A stretch of DNA of 64,000 bases from Allium sativum (GCA_030737875.1 CM060918.1:771894552-771958551), one strand, 5' to 3'; positions 1-10,365 are shown, counted from the first letter of the stretch. Notes: generated by a model not told the origin, from the sequence alone. Numbers and translations: made by a program.

Positions 1-38
1 AGCTCCGCCCTTTTTTTCTTTATTTTTGCGGTTAGTAA

Positions 39-168
39 GTCAGGCACCTATTTAATAGGCACCTGACGTCAGGCGCCTATTTATTAGGCGCCTGACCATT
101 GGAGATTTTTCTCCAGTTCAACCCGTAATATTCAGCACCCTGAATATTACGAGTTGAATTCACTGGAG
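39..168. repeat. Cluster of palindromes (tandem 29-mers plus a 19-bp-arm hairpin)
   Basis: Two adjacent 29-base palindromes lie at 39-67 and 68-96. The second has perfect 12-base arms (gtcaggcgccta and its complement) around a 5-base loop. The first has the same layout, but its GCG positions read GCA in both arms. A separate hairpin has 19-base arms at 117-135 and 140-158, one mismatch and the loop CACC. It is flanked by ctccag (111-116) and ctggag (163-168), which can extend the stem. The junction of the two 29-mers makes the palindrome CTGACGTCAG. This may be the end of a foldback or MITE-like element cut by the window edge; the family is not recognised. Confidence 0.7.
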
Positions 169-180
169 ATGCCCTAACGG

Positions 181-2051
181 TTTTGAGCTTTACCTTATCC
201 ATCAGATTTCCTTTTAATCTCTTTTAATATGATAAGTGCAACCGCTAGCCTATCTGGAATCCCTATGAGCATCTAAACACTGACATAATTTATGGAGAAA
301 GCACTGCTGGAAGAAAAAGAGGTAAAAATGGTGCTTCACAAAATCATCCAATGCCCAGAACACATCATTCTCTAGGTGTGTGATGACACAAACAATTTCA
401 CTGCTTTGAATATGTAATGAAGTACATATATATGCATGGTTATCCAAAAATATGTAATGAAGTACATATATATGCACAGTTTTACATGGAATTTTTTAGT
501 TAAGTTCATACAAACTATTAAAAGTCATAAATACATTATAATCCAATTATCCATTTGCAGACCAAAACAAATGCTTTTCATTCAGTGACTAACAATTATC
601 ATTTAGGCAACATCATCTTTTGTATCAAACATAAAGTGACAGGAAAGAATGGTAATAAATAGAAAGTGTTATAACAAAGTAAAGCTGCAACATGGGTACC
701 TAAAACAGAGAAGCATGTCTTGTAGACATGGACAGAGAAGACAGTAGCATAGTTGCAGGAGCAAGTAGTAACACGTGCCGAGAGAGCATATTAAAAAACA
801 GTAGGGTCGAACTTACAATTCAACAGGGACGGAAATGGGGACAAAGCATCAAAATCTGGCTAGCATGAGTACTGGTCATCCAAACTAGGAGATGAAGCAA
901 GCCCGGTGTTGAGCAGTGGTAGTGTTGAAATCGGAGAAGATGCGACTGTCCGAGGAATTGGGGAAAGTTGTGTTACATGACAATTTTCTCAACAAGCTTC
1001 ATCTAGTAAATACCAAATAGCAAATTTATTGTATGTATTGTAATCAGTTTAAGAAGTTACCTAATAATTTGAATGTGGTGCATCCTTCACCTCTGATAGT
1101 AGTTAACTGGAAGTCTGGAACCGTCAAGCAATCATAAGTTTTGTATCACGAACTGCATGCCTCCTATTCTTCTTCATCAACCGTCGAAGCTTACATGGAA
1201 TTGTTGACTAAGTCTTCAAATTGAAGGTGAGAATCCACAAAATCTGAAGTGAAAAACAAGTTAAATGAAAGTGAAGTGAAAAAAAGGGGGAGAAGTAGGA
1301 AAGTAAGGTTTGGTTTGTAGAACGCAAGCAATATGGTGTAGTTGGTAATCTATGTAAAAGCGAGAAGGGTAGGAATGGCTTGAAAGGAGAAAGTGTAATT
1401 AGGCCCCTTTTTCTAAAGTTATCTTGTATACGTATAAGGAAAAAAGGAGGATACCAGGTCGTAGTACGTTAAAATGAGAATAAAAGAAGGAGACGATATT
1501 AGCGACGACGAAGATAGAAAGACTAGACAGTATTAGCGATTGCGATTTCGATGAAGGATGACAGCAGCGATTTGGGGGATGTCGTATTAGCTATCGACCA
1601 AGAGCGATTAAAAAAGACGCGAGATAAGACCGGTTTGGAGGCGATGCGCTATCCTCTAAAGGCGGAGGCGATGCTTGAGAAGGAGGCTATGAAGATTTAG
1701 AACATACGACAGGCGGCTTTGAGAAGATGATGTTTTGGGAAGGAAATGGGAAAAACATTTATTTTATTTCCCGCACAATGAACATTCGGTCCCACCTCCC
1801 TGTTCTTGAATAGTGTTAGGATCAAATATTTCATTCTAAATAGCGAGTTTTGAAGTGTGAACCGACTAAATGCAGGAATGTTATGCAGTATAGCTATCTA
1901 ATCCTCATTTTGTTGTAGTGATTTAACCAAATAATGCAGCATATCATATATAAGATAATATATTTTATCAAAGAATGATCAAAATCAATTCTGTAGATTA
2001 AATTATATGATATAAGTTCACTCAGAAAGATAGGTTCCACTTACTAACCCA
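181..2051. other. Unassigned sequence left of element A; no supported gene
   Basis: No recognisable domain, RNA gene or transposon terminus is visible. A short minus-strand open stretch (about 987 down to the stop at 860) is Ser/Pro/Leu-rich and could be a terminal exon. A second frame is also open there and no homologue is recognised, so it is not called. A purine-rich part (about 1240-1760) carries repeated gaag/gcgatg words and looks like degraded or untranslated sequence. The segment ends with ACAGT (2052-2056), the left target-site duplication of element A. Confidence 0.5.
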
Positions 2052-2056
2052 ACAGT

Positions 2057-2602
2057 TGTGATTGGTGATATTTCAGTAACATGTATGTTGAAGAAGGCGA
2101 TGTTTGGAAATGCTTTATGATAGAGGAGATAATTTGAAGATTGAAGACTGGAGAATATTATTTTGACTTAGTTTTTCTCATCTTTAATTTGTGATATTTC
2201 TGAGGCGCAAATTAGATATTTTGTCTAGACCTTCTATTCTCTTATAAAAGCAGTACCAAGGATTGGATTATAATTATGGGATTGAGACCGGAATAGTTGA
2301 TCCAAGGGTTTGATGTCGTTCTTCATTATTCTCCTTCTCCAATAATAGTTGTAGTCATCTAGATATTCTTTTCTTTTATCAATAAGGTTATTGATTAAAT
2401 TGTAGTTTATTTATTTTTGGTTTTTGATCCATTGAGTGTAATCAAAATTTGATTTTGTTAATCAATAAAGAGGGTGGTTGGGTGGATTATCTTGTGTTTG
2501 AGCATGTAATTTCATATCTGTGTTGTTTTCTGTTAAAATCATCTTTAGTTAATTGGGTGATAAGATCCTGGTCGTTTCCGCAAAGGTGTAATTTTCCTAA
2601 CA
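2057..2602 (+). repeat. 5' LTR of element A
   Basis: About 546 bp, starting TGTGATTGG and ending CCTAACA, two bases before the primer site. The same sequence occurs, interrupted, at 37916-37980 plus 46362-46844. Its uninterrupted stretch at about 2116-2130 (ttatgatagaggag) is the empty site into which element D inserted in the other LTR. Confidence 0.9.
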
Positions 2603-2604
2603 AT

Positions 2605-2616
2605 TGGTATCAGAGC
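2605..2616 (+). other. Primer binding site of element A (initiator-Met tRNA)
   Basis: TGGTATCAGAGC, complementary to the 3' end of plant initiator-Met tRNA, two bases after the LTR end. Reverse transcription would start here. Confidence 0.92.
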
Positions 2617-2710
2617 TAGATCATCGCAAAGTTTTGAGTAACTTTTGATTGGAAAAAATCGTTTTTTTTTGTGAATCATTAAAAAAATCATTTTTGTTAT
2701 GTTGGATATA

Positions 2711-3490
2711 ATGGCGTTTCCAAATATAACTATTTTTTATGGAAGAAATTGGGGGATTTGGAAGCCTAAGATGGAGGATGTGTTTTACTTCGATGATCTT
2801 CATGATCCGATTAATGGAGATGAGAAAAAGCCCTCAGATGTGGATGAGGGAAAGTGGAAGAAGATGGATAAGAAGGCAATTACATTGATTCGGCGGTATC
2901 TTGATGATTCGGTATTCCATCATATGGCTAGTTGTGAATTCGCAAAGGATTTGTGGGTTAAGTTGGTATATTTGTATGAGCCTAGGAGTGATACAAGTAA
3001 GGCTTTTCTGGCTTGAAAGCCAGTGAGGCTGAGGTTGGATGAAGAAAAGTCTGTTGCAGAGCATTTGGACGAATTTCAAGATGTGATCAATCAATTGGAA
3101 AATTTGAAAGTCAATTTTGATGATGAGTTGCGGGCTCTTTTGGTGATGATTCGCTTTCAGGAAGTTGTGAGACTTTGATTGTTCCGTTGATTAATTCTAA
3201 TGCTAGTGGAACGATCTCTTTGAAAACGGTGCGTAACAGCATTTTGAATGAGGAACTAAGGAGAAAAAGGCGGATTTGATATCAGTTTATCGTAGCAAGG
3301 GACTCAAGGAAAGATACAAGATGAAAGAAGAAGGGAGCTAATGGTAAAGGTGTTATCACTTTCCATTATTGTGGTAAGGAAGGCCACATATGCAAAAATT
3401 GTTATGAATGTAAGAAAGATCAGAAGAAGGATGTTGATGGTGATATAGTGATGACGCACAGGCAGATTTTGTTGAAGGTTCCATTAGTGA
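2711..3490 (+). pseudogene. gag: Element A gag (copia-type capsid/nucleocapsid), degraded
   Basis: The start was chosen at ATG 2711 (MAFPNITIFYGRNW), shortly after the primer site. The N-terminal region has the copia gag look: a Trp-rich substrate-like motif (NWGIWKPKMEDV) and later KDLWVKLVYLYEP. A TGA at 3015-3017 breaks the frame; the same frame continues to about 3170 (SVAEHLDEFQDVINQL). Frameshifts follow. A nucleocapsid zinc knuckle survives at about 3362-3410 as YCGKEGHICKNC, but the first Cys of the CX2CX4HX4C pattern is Phe here. An Asp/Lys-rich tail follows. Gag would form the virus-like particle in the cytoplasm. The product is not functional: at least one stop, two frameshifts and a lost zinc ligand. 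Confidence 0.82.
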
Positions 3491-3523
3491 TTTTTTTGTG
3501 ATATCCTCTTTAATGAAGTTAAT

Positions 3524-3955
3524 CCTTGGAAGATGGATTCTGGGGCCAGTTTTCATATTTGTAAGGATATAAAGTGTTTTTCTTCTTATGAGAAGAATGT
3601 TGACATAATTAAAACGACCAATGGAGTAGAGCTACCAGTTTGTGGTATTGGATTTATTCGGTTTCCTGTGCACGATGGTGTGGTAAGGGAAGTCTGTGGG
3701 GTTAGACATGTACCCGCTAGTTCGCATAATCTTATTTCTCTCGGTCAGTTGGGTCACCGTGGTTGCACTTATGATACTCAAGGTGGAGTTTTGATAGTGA
3801 AGAAGGGTGGTCATGTTATGATGAGAGGAATTTTGCAGGAAGGAAACCTTTATAGATTGGTTGGTTCTGTCGTCGACTTTGGAAGACGAGTGACGGTTGA
3901 AGAACCTAGTCCACAGCAAGGTGGAGAGATTAATTTGGTCCATACTGATATTTTA
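3524..3955 (+). pseudogene. pol: Element A protease and GAG-pre-integrase segment, 3' truncated
   Basis: The aspartic-protease active site is visible as KMDSGASFHIC near 3533-3565. The downstream pattern VPASSHNLISLGQLGHRGC is the usual run from protease into the GAG-pre-integrase region of copia polyproteins. The reading frame stays open to about 4170, but from about 3955 it no longer resembles polyprotein; I see no integrase HHCC or DDE residues and no reverse transcriptase. The frame seems to run across an internal deletion joint into what was the 3' untranslated part and then into B's LTR. Protease would cleave Gag-Pol; here it lacks its polyprotein. Confidence 0.8.
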
Positions 3956-4150
3956 GACAGGGGTCTTCATGTTGATGATGCTCGAGGGATCGATGATGAT
4001 CAAGAAAGGGGCTTTGGTCAAATGAGATACGGGTGTCAAGTTAGAAAATCCACAAAGACAAGATGGAGATCTTTGTGGTATTACAAACATTTTTATGACC
4101 ATTGGTTTCTGTGTGGTGCAGCTCATGGTGGAAGTTGCATCACTTGTCGG
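3956..4150 (+). other. Element A, probable 3' untranslated remnant upstream of the B insertion
   Basis: Between the last polyprotein-like residues and the start of B's LTR. It reads as purine-rich untranslated sequence (cacaaagacaagatggag). Inferred to lie downstream of a deletion that removed integrase through RNase H. The matching part of A resumes at 37789. Confidence 0.45.
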
Positions 4151-4626
4151 CGTTGGCGAATTGAGTTTTGATGACAATAACCTTATTTTAATTATCATTA
4201 TTAATTGATTATAAAATATTTACTAACATTTTTTTCTAGAATATACATACATATATATATGCATGATTTGTATACAAAATTTAATACTGAAGACTGTACA
4301 GTTTTAGAGTTCCAAGAGATTCAGGATTCAGAAGAGATTCAAGACTCATGAGTATCAAGATATCAAAATTTCAAGAGCTCAAGATTATCAAGTAAAAAGA
4401 GTCTAGTTTATATGTAAAACTCGGGTTAGCACTTTCAAATTCTGATTTCAAATTCTATTTTCAAATTTCTTTTTAAATTCCTTTTCAAATTATTTAATTT
4501 CTTTTCTAAATGATTCCAAGTATTTTACTTTATGATTTCAAATATATATACATATATGTTTATAATATATATTTTAATGTATTATGTCATATAATTTTAT
4601 ATATGCATATAATATTGTTATGTTTA

Positions 4627-5223
4627 TGTTAAAATTGGTGATGCTAAATCAATGGAAGGATATTTTTCTTATGGAAAAAAAGGATAGATAACTTGGGTGC
4701 CAAGTGTACTTGGAGGACAAGAAAACTTGGGCATGAAGTAATAAATAACTTGGGTTCCAAGTTTACTTGGAGATCAAGTAACTTGGGCATGAAGTAATTG
4801 GTCTTATAAAAGGGGCCTAAAGGGGTGAAGGAAAGGTAATTGAATGGAAATCAATTCAATTCGTTCATTCTATCTCTCCTAATTTCTCCAACTCTTTATC
4901 TCCATAAATAAAATTCTAGAGTGAATTGAGTGACCATTGTAATCAATCCCTTGTACTCTTCATTGGTGTTAATAAAAGGCTCTCTCTCTCAAGTGGACAT
5001 ACACTAACAAGTTGTTAGTGGAACCACTATAAATCCTGTATGATTTATTTTTTGTTATTGCCAAGTTATTTCTCTTGTGCGGTGATTGTAATTGGATTTG
5101 GGATTGGGTTGAGATTGTCTTCGATATTGATTGGTTGTTTTTGAACCTTTACCACGATCTCGTCTTCCGCTGATTTGGGGATCTTTGATTTGAGAGGTCT
5201 TGAATCAAAATATCTCCATAACA
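4627..5223 (+). repeat. 5' LTR of H
   Basis: 597 bp. It carries a duplicated ~57-bp block whose units each begin with a palindrome-like acttgggtgccaagt (4691-4705) or acttgggttccaagt (4748-4762). A stretch 'ataaaaggggcc' at about 4805 is TATA-like. Confidence 0.85.
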
Positions 5224-5225
5224 TT

Positions 5226-5237
5226 TGGTATCAGAGC
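5226..5237 (+). other. Primer binding site of H (initiator-Met tRNA)
   Basis: TGGTATCAGAGC, two bases after the 5' LTR end. The remaining interior to 5345 has the palindrome atggtatgcataccat, and 'catcatggtggac' just before the second LTR serves as a weak polypurine region. Confidence 0.88.
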
Positions 5238-5345
5238 ATTGGTAAAGGTAGATATGATGATAGTTGGAGCTATCGATTACAAGTAATGGTATGCATACCA
5301 TTAGGTCATGGAGTTGGAGATAGGTGATTTTGCATCATGGTGGAC

Positions 5346-5940
5346 TGTTAAAATTGGTGATGCTAAATCAATGGAAGGATATTTTTCTTTTGGAAAGAAA
5401 GGATAGTTAACTTGGGTGCCAAGTATACTTGGAGATCAAGAAAACTTAGGCACGAAGTAATAAATAACTTGGATACCAAGTTTACTTGGAGATCAAGTAA
5501 CTTGAGCATGAAGTAATTGGTCTTGTAAAAGGGGCCTAAAGGGGTGAAGGAAAGACAATTGAATGGAAATTAATTCAATTCATTCATTCTGTCTTTCTAA
5601 TTTCTTCAGCTCTTTATCTCCACAAATAAAATTCTAGAGTGAACTAAGTGACCATTGTAATCAATCTCTTGTACTCTTCATTGGTGTTAATAAAATGCTC
5701 TCTCTCAAGTGGACGTACACTAACAAGTTGTTAGTGGAACCACTATAAATCCCTGTGTGATTTATTTTTCGTTATTGCCCAGTTATTTCTCTTATGTGGT
5801 GATTGTGATTGGTTTTTGGATTGGGTTGAGATTGTCTTCGATATTGATTGGTTGTTTTTGCACGTTTACTACGATCTTGTCTTCCGCTGATTTGGGGATC
5901 TTTCATTTGAGCGGTCTTGAATTAAAATTTCTCCATAATA
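5346..5940 (+). repeat. 3' LTR of H
   Basis: 595 bp, closely matching the first copy with scattered substitutions, including a terminal CA to TA change. Confidence 0.85.
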
Positions 5941-6060
5941 GTTTATATGTTTTTATACGTTAGAAACTTCATTTGAAACACTAGTTTTGATTCAAGAGTT
6001 TCCAAAAAATGTTTATTGGTTTCAACACTTGAAATTTGATTTTAAAAATAAGTATACAAG

Positions 6061-6230
6061 GCATATGTCGACATACCCATAATGACATGTCGATATATAA
6101 CTGTCATTTTTTTCAATTTTCAAAGGAAGTGTCTTTTCACTACTTGTAACATTCCAGAAGCGTTGCAACCTTTGGGATATTATAAATGGGGTTGATTTCA
6201 AATTTTTAATCGTTCTTTCTTCTCCTTCTT
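6061..6230 (+). promoter_or_regulatory. Putative LTR promoter of element B
   Basis: A perfect 12-base palindrome tatgtcgacata (6064-6075) is followed by a second, imperfect unit (gacatgtcgatatataactg), then TATAAAT at 6181-6187, atttcaaattttt and a CT-rich leader. The layout is that of a U3 promoter with TATA box and R/U5 leader. The same block lies in the 3' LTR (about 37021-37200) and, in modified form, inside the element at 9980-10130. Confidence 0.55.
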
Positions 6231-6708
6231 CACCCCTTTGCTTACCACCATTAAAATACTTAAATTTCTTGATTTCTACACTTTTTCTCTGCCGATTTCA
6301 ACAAAATTCATATCATTCTTCTTCTCTTTTCATTCTCTATCATCTACTCTCCATTTGAAGTGCTAATTGAAGAGTTCTAAGGCTAATGTAATTGTTTGGG
6401 AATTGTTTGGGAAAGGATGTGTTTCTTGTAGCCCTGAAATCAAGGAAAAGGAGTGGTGTTAACCTTGTAGCCGTGAAATCAAGGGTGGTGGAATCAGTGT
6501 TAACTTTGTAGCCGTGAAATCAAGGGTGTTGTACTTGGATATTGATAATAATAGAACTCTGAGAAATCCAGCATTGCATAGGACTGGACGGAGTAATCTG
6601 AACCAGTCATGTTCTTTACTTTCATGCATTTTATATTTACTTATATCTATGTCTATGATTGTTTCTTTGTTGGTGATCTTAAGATCCGCATTACGCATCC
6701 TTAACAAT

Positions 6709-6720
6709 TGGTATTAGAGC
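6709..6720 (+). other. Primer binding site of element B
   Basis: TGGTATTAGAGC, one base different from the initiator-Met complement (C to T at position 7), two bases after the LTR end. Confidence 0.85.
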
Positions 6721-6764
6721 ATAGGTTTTCAAAAAGTTCATAATCTAATTTTTGAAAATATTAA

Positions 6765-6990
6765 ATGTCAAATCTTGAAAAGATTCATAACACTAGTTTT
6801 AATTCATGTATTGCATCAATGTTTAAAGAGTCTGCATCTCATTATGTTGAAAAATCAAGTAATCTGCTAAATTGTTGTCTCATACAGAAAAGGTGTGTTA
6901 TATGGCTGTTGGAAATTCAAATTCTGAAAAGGTCTGTTACATGGCTATTGAAAATTCAAATTTTGATGGACAAGTGATGGAGATCAAAAA
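6765..6990 (+). pseudogene. gag: Element B gag remnant
   Basis: The space where a gag of more than 1 kb is expected is only about 250 bp. A short frame starts at ATG 6765 (MSNLEKIHNTSFNSC), then shifts frame near 6870 into the stretch leading to the protease, which contains a repeated KVCYMA motif. No capsid domain and no zinc knuckle are seen. Inference: most of gag was deleted, so B could not have made its own particle after that event. Confidence 0.6.
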
Positions 6991-7291
6991 GGACAAATAC
7001 ATATTGGATAGCGGTTGTTCAAGGCATATGACGGAAAATCCAGAATTACTGAATAATCTAGTATATGAAGATGGAGGAATGGTCAACTTCGATGATAACT
7101 CTAAAGGATATATAGTTGGCATCGACAATGTCGGTAATTCTGATACTCCTATTATTTCTAATGTTTTATTAGTTAGGAATTTAAAACATAACCTACTAAG
7201 TGTAAGTCAACTTTGCGATAAAGGCTATAAAATTAATTTTGAAAAAGATAAATGTTTTATAGAATTCGAAAGTAATATTCGAAGGAGATAA
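6991..7291 (+). pseudogene. pol: Element B aspartic protease / GAG-pre-integrase remnant
   Basis: The active site is visible as ILDSGCSRHMT with the catalytic Asp codon at 7007-7009; the CSRHMT form is typical of Sirevirus-like copia proteases. The run VLLVRNLKHNLLSVSQLCDKGY continues toward GAG-pre-integrase. The frame ends at a stop at 7289-7291. The next part resumes around 7340 in another frame. Confidence 0.85.
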
Positions 7292-7364
7292 AAAGAAAAA
7301 TATTTATATATTAAGTATGACAATTTCTGATGATAATCTATGTCTTATGGCTAATACAAATGAA

Positions 7365-8253
7365 CATTGTATTTGACATAGGAGATTTGGACATATAAAT
7401 TTCAAACACATTTCTAAGATTTCAAAGTTAGATTCAATTAGGGGATTACCTAAAATGAAATTTAAAGTAAATAATTTATGCAATGCTTGTCAATTCAGAA
7501 AATTAAGAAGAAATTCATTTAAATCAAAAGAGAAAATTACAACCTCGAAACCATTAGAGTTAATTCACATGGATCTATTTGGTTCATCCCAAACTCAAAC
7601 AATAAATCACAATATATATGTTTACATAATAGTCGATGATTTTTCTAGATTTACTTAGACCTTGTTTCTTAAAAACAAAAGTGATGCTTTTGATCAATTT
7701 AAAACCTTTGCTAAAAGAATTCAAATTTTTTATCTTTGAAAATCAAAATGATACATAGTGATCACAGTGGAGAGTTCGAAAATGAAATTTTTGAAGATTT
7801 TTGTAATAAGAAGGGAATAACCAATAATTTTTCTTTCTGAAGAACCACCCCAACAAAACGGAGTAGCTGAACGTAAGAATAGATCAATTCAAGAGTGTGC
7901 GAGAACTATGTTATCTGATAGTAATTTACGAAGGAATTTTCGGGCTGAGGCAGTTGCAACAACATGTTATATACTAAATAAATTTTTTTAATAAACCCTT
8001 AACTCATAAAACACCTTATGAACTTTTGTATAATAAGAAACCAAAAGTATCATATTTCAAAATATTTGTAAGTAAATGTTTTAGTCTTAATACTAAAGAA
8101 AATTTAGACAAATTTGACTCTAAATCTGATAAATCAATATTTATTGGATACTCGGAGAGAAGTAAAGCATTTAGAGTTTTCAATTTAAGAACTAATACTA
8201 TAGAAGAAATCGTAAATGTGTCCTTTGATGAAAACTATAAAAATATAACATAA
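7365..8253 (+). pseudogene. pol: Element B integrase, broken
   Basis: The N-terminal zinc domain is visible: HRRFGHIN (a TGA just before it sits where Trp is usual) and CNACQF. The catalytic core follows: first Asp in LIHMDLFG (about 7562-7585), a VDDFSRFT run ended by TAG, second Asp in IHSDHSGEF (about 7750-7777) after a frameshift, and the Glu in QQNGVAERKNR (about 7850-7882). The C-terminal part (8026-8253) has FIGYSERSKAFRVFNL, typical of copia integrase tails. Integrase would insert the cDNA in the nucleus. All three DDE residues can be found, but at least three stops and two or more frameshifts separate them. Confidence 0.87.
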
Positions 8254-9400
8254 CACAATGAAGATGAATGTGAAAATGAAATTAACAAAACAAACAATGA
8301 AAGTAATCAACCAAATAAAAGAATTAGATTATTAAGAGATCATCCTGTAGAAAATATCTTAGGAGATATTGAATATGTTGTTAGGACTAGAAACCAATTA
8401 AATAAGATGAATAGTTCAGCTTTTATTTCAACTATTGAACCTTAGAATCCAATGGAAGCATCATCTGATGATTCATGGATCCTTGCTATGCAAGAAGAAT
8501 TGAATCCATTTACCCGGAATGATGTATGGGAACTTGTTCCTAGACTCGAGGATAGAACTGTAATTGGAACTAAATGGGATTAAATAAAATGAATGAACAC
8601 GGTGATGTCGTAAGAAATAAAGCTCGATTAGTTGCACAAGGTTATAATCAAGAAGAAGGAATAGATTATGATGAAACATTTACCCCCGTTGCAAGATTAG
8701 AAGCAATCAGAATCCTACTAGCTTTTGCTAACCATAATAATTTCAAACTATTTCAAATGGATGTTAAAAGTGCATTTCTAAATCGATATATTAAAGAAGA
8801 TGTATATGTAGAGCAACCACCTCCTTTTGAAGATGGAAAACTACCAAATCATGTATACAAATTAAAGAAAGCATTACATGGATTAAAACATGCTCATAAA
8901 GCATGGTATGATCGATTAAGAACATATTTATTACAATCAAATTTTGAGATTGGTAAGATAGATAATAAGTTGTTTATTAAAAGAAATAGAAACAATATTC
9001 AATTAGTACTGATATACATTAATGATATAAGAACAACCATTAACTAAATGAACAAAGAATTTTCAGATATTATGACCCAAGAATTTGAGATGAGTCATAT
9101 GGGAGAACTAGCATTCTTCCTAGGCTGACAAATCCATCAGTTAAAGAATGGAATATTTATTAATCAAGAAAAAGATTTAATCAATACATATAATTTAACT
9201 ACAACTAATGGGAGACCAACACCAATGGCAACTATTATAGCTCTAGGTAAAGATGATATGTCATAAGACATTGATCAAAAATTATATAGAGGTATGATAG
9301 GATCATTATTGTATATAACCATTAGTAGACCAGATATAATGCATAATGTATGCCTCTGTGCAAGATATCAATCGCAAACCTAAGAAAATGCATTTGAAAG
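8254..9400 (+). pseudogene. pol: Element B reverse transcriptase, broken
   Basis: The copia RT entry pattern is seen in two frames: DSWILAMQEELN...DVWELV (about 8470-8535), then, after a shift near 8580, [22 protein letters not shown] and MDVKSAFLN (8756-8785). The polymerase active-site box reads YINDI (about 9014-9028), where copia enzymes have a Y-x-D-D box, so one catalytic Asp is Asn. Further stops occur at about 9045, 9126, 9264 and 9380. The segment MGELAFFLG and RPDIMHNVC follow in the usual order. RT would copy the genomic RNA into cDNA in the particle; this copy is inactive. Confidence 0.88.
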
Positions 9401-9404
9401 CCGT

Positions 9405-9940
9405 AAATGTATTCTCAGATATGTAAAACATATGTTAGATTTTGGATTATATTATCCTAAGGATGATTCATTTGATTTAATCTCTTATTGTGACGCTGAT
9501 TATGCGGGATGTAAATCCGATCGTAAAAGCACTAGAGGAACATGTCATTTCCTAGGACATTCAATTGTTTCCTGGTTTAGTAAAAAGCAAAATACAGTAT
9601 CCTTGTCAACTACTGAAGCAGAATATACATTAGCTGCTTTGGCTTGTTCACAAATAATATATATGCAACAAACTCTAAATGATTTTGGATTAAAAATAAA
9701 TAAATCACCAATATACTGCGATAATACAAGCGCTATAGATATATCTAAAAATCCAACTCATCATTCAAGAAGTAAACATATTGATATACAAGATCATTTT
9801 CTAAGAGATAATATCTCACTTGAATTTATAGGAACAAAAAAAAAATAGCAGATATATTAACAAAACCTTTAGATGAAGCAACACTCGCTAGATTTAGAAG
9901 AGAATTAGGCATTTGGTCTTTAAGTGAAATAGAATAATTA
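9405..9940 (+). pseudogene. pol: Element B RNase H, C-terminal end of pol
   Basis: The longest intact stretch of B's pol. DADYAG (first catalytic Asp, about 9493), STTEAEY (Glu, about 9612) and CDNTSAI (Asp, about 9718) mark the copia RNase H fold, followed by HHSRSKHIDI. The frame ends in a poly(A) run at 9837-9848, where a one-base slip moves the tail (ADILTKPLDEATLARFR) into another frame, ending near 9938. RNase H removes the RNA template. The A-run slip is a simple length change in a homopolymer. Confidence 0.88.
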
Positions 9941-9979
9941 ATATAATAAAGTAAATAACAAAGTAAGAAAAATAAAATT

Positions 9980-10130
9980 ATATATATGTCGACATGTGCA
10001 AAGTGGTATGTCGACATATAACTGCTAGAATTTTTAAAATTAATTCCCACCTAAAGGTAGTTACAACATCTATTTAAACTTCTTATTTCAAATTTTCTTC
10101 ATCATCTTCTCATTCCATTTCTGGAAAAAT
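9980..10130 (+). promoter_or_regulatory. Internal LTR-promoter-like block in element B
   Basis: Two tcgac palindromes (9986-9995 and tatgtcgacata at 10007-10018), followed by tataactg, gttacaac (about 10060-10067), TATTTAAA (10071-10078), atttcaaatttt (10085-10096) and a CT-rich leader. The same ordered words occur in B's LTR at 6061-6230 (tatgtcgacata, tataactg, gttgcaac, TATAAAT, atttcaaattttt, CT-rich). An ATG opens at 10149. Inference: a promoter serving the ORF region downstream of pol. Confidence 0.5.
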
Positions 10131-10148
10131 TCTAAACCAAATAAAATA

Positions 10149-10349
10149 ATGGCCTCCACTAATTATAACAATCAAATCAATCCTTATTCGTCCGTCGGAC
10201 CATTCGAAGGTTCGTTTCAACGTACTACTCTCGCTTGAGTGATGAAATTAGAGGATAAAATGGAGAATGTACTACAACCGCTCGCTGAAATCCAAGTTTT
10301 ACAAATAATGATGAATCAAGAGCATGTGAAACAAGGAAAAATCATGTAG
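10149..10349 (+). pseudogene. Element B accessory ORF after pol, one internal stop
   Basis: Opens at ATG 10149 (MASTNYNNQINPYSS), 29 codons, TGA at 10236-10238, then the same frame stays open (VMKLEDKMENVLQPL) to TAG at 10347-10349. It lies between RNase H and the 3' LTR, where some Sireviruses carry an extra, env-like ORF. I recognise no domain, signal peptide or membrane segment here; the second half looks helical and charged. It is preceded by the promoter-like block at 9980-10130. It may be an accessory gene, a captured fragment, or chance coding potential. Confidence 0.4.
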
Positions 10350-10365
10350 AATCTACAAATTTATT

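Larger units (their letters stand above)
4627..5940 (+). mobile_element. Element H: TRIM-like miniature LTR retrotransposon
   Basis: 1314 bp in total. Two direct repeats, 4627-5223 (597 bp) and 5346-5940 (595 bp), both start TGTTAAAATTGG; the first ends CCATAACA, the second CCATAATA. Only 122 bp separate them, starting with a primer site for initiator-Met tRNA. An exact GTTTA duplication flanks the element (4622-4626 and 5941-5945), and B's 3' LTR shows the empty site (ttatgtttatatatg, about 36895-36910). No coding capacity is visible, so it would need enzymes in trans. The LTRs are long for a TRIM (usually 100-250 bp), but the minimal interior fits the definition. Confidence 0.88.
4151..6706 (+). 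repeat. 5' LTR of element B (contains TRIM-like insertion H)
   Basis: About 1.24 kb without H. It matches the 3' LTR (11106-11567 plus 36822-37788) through ttttgatgacaa.., the dinucleotide-rich stretch, the tcgacat palindrome block and the CT-rich leader. Compared with the 3' copy it lacks about 115 bp near its 3' end that include the 'attcacccccct' motif. Confidence 0.88.

Noticed and set aside
250..477. 75-codon minus-strand frame
   Set aside because: No domain and no supporting context; consistent with chance in AT-rich sequence.
860..987. Minus-strand open stretch resembling a terminal exon
   Set aside because: Two frames are open, splice sites are ambiguous and no protein family is recognised; too short to support a gene.
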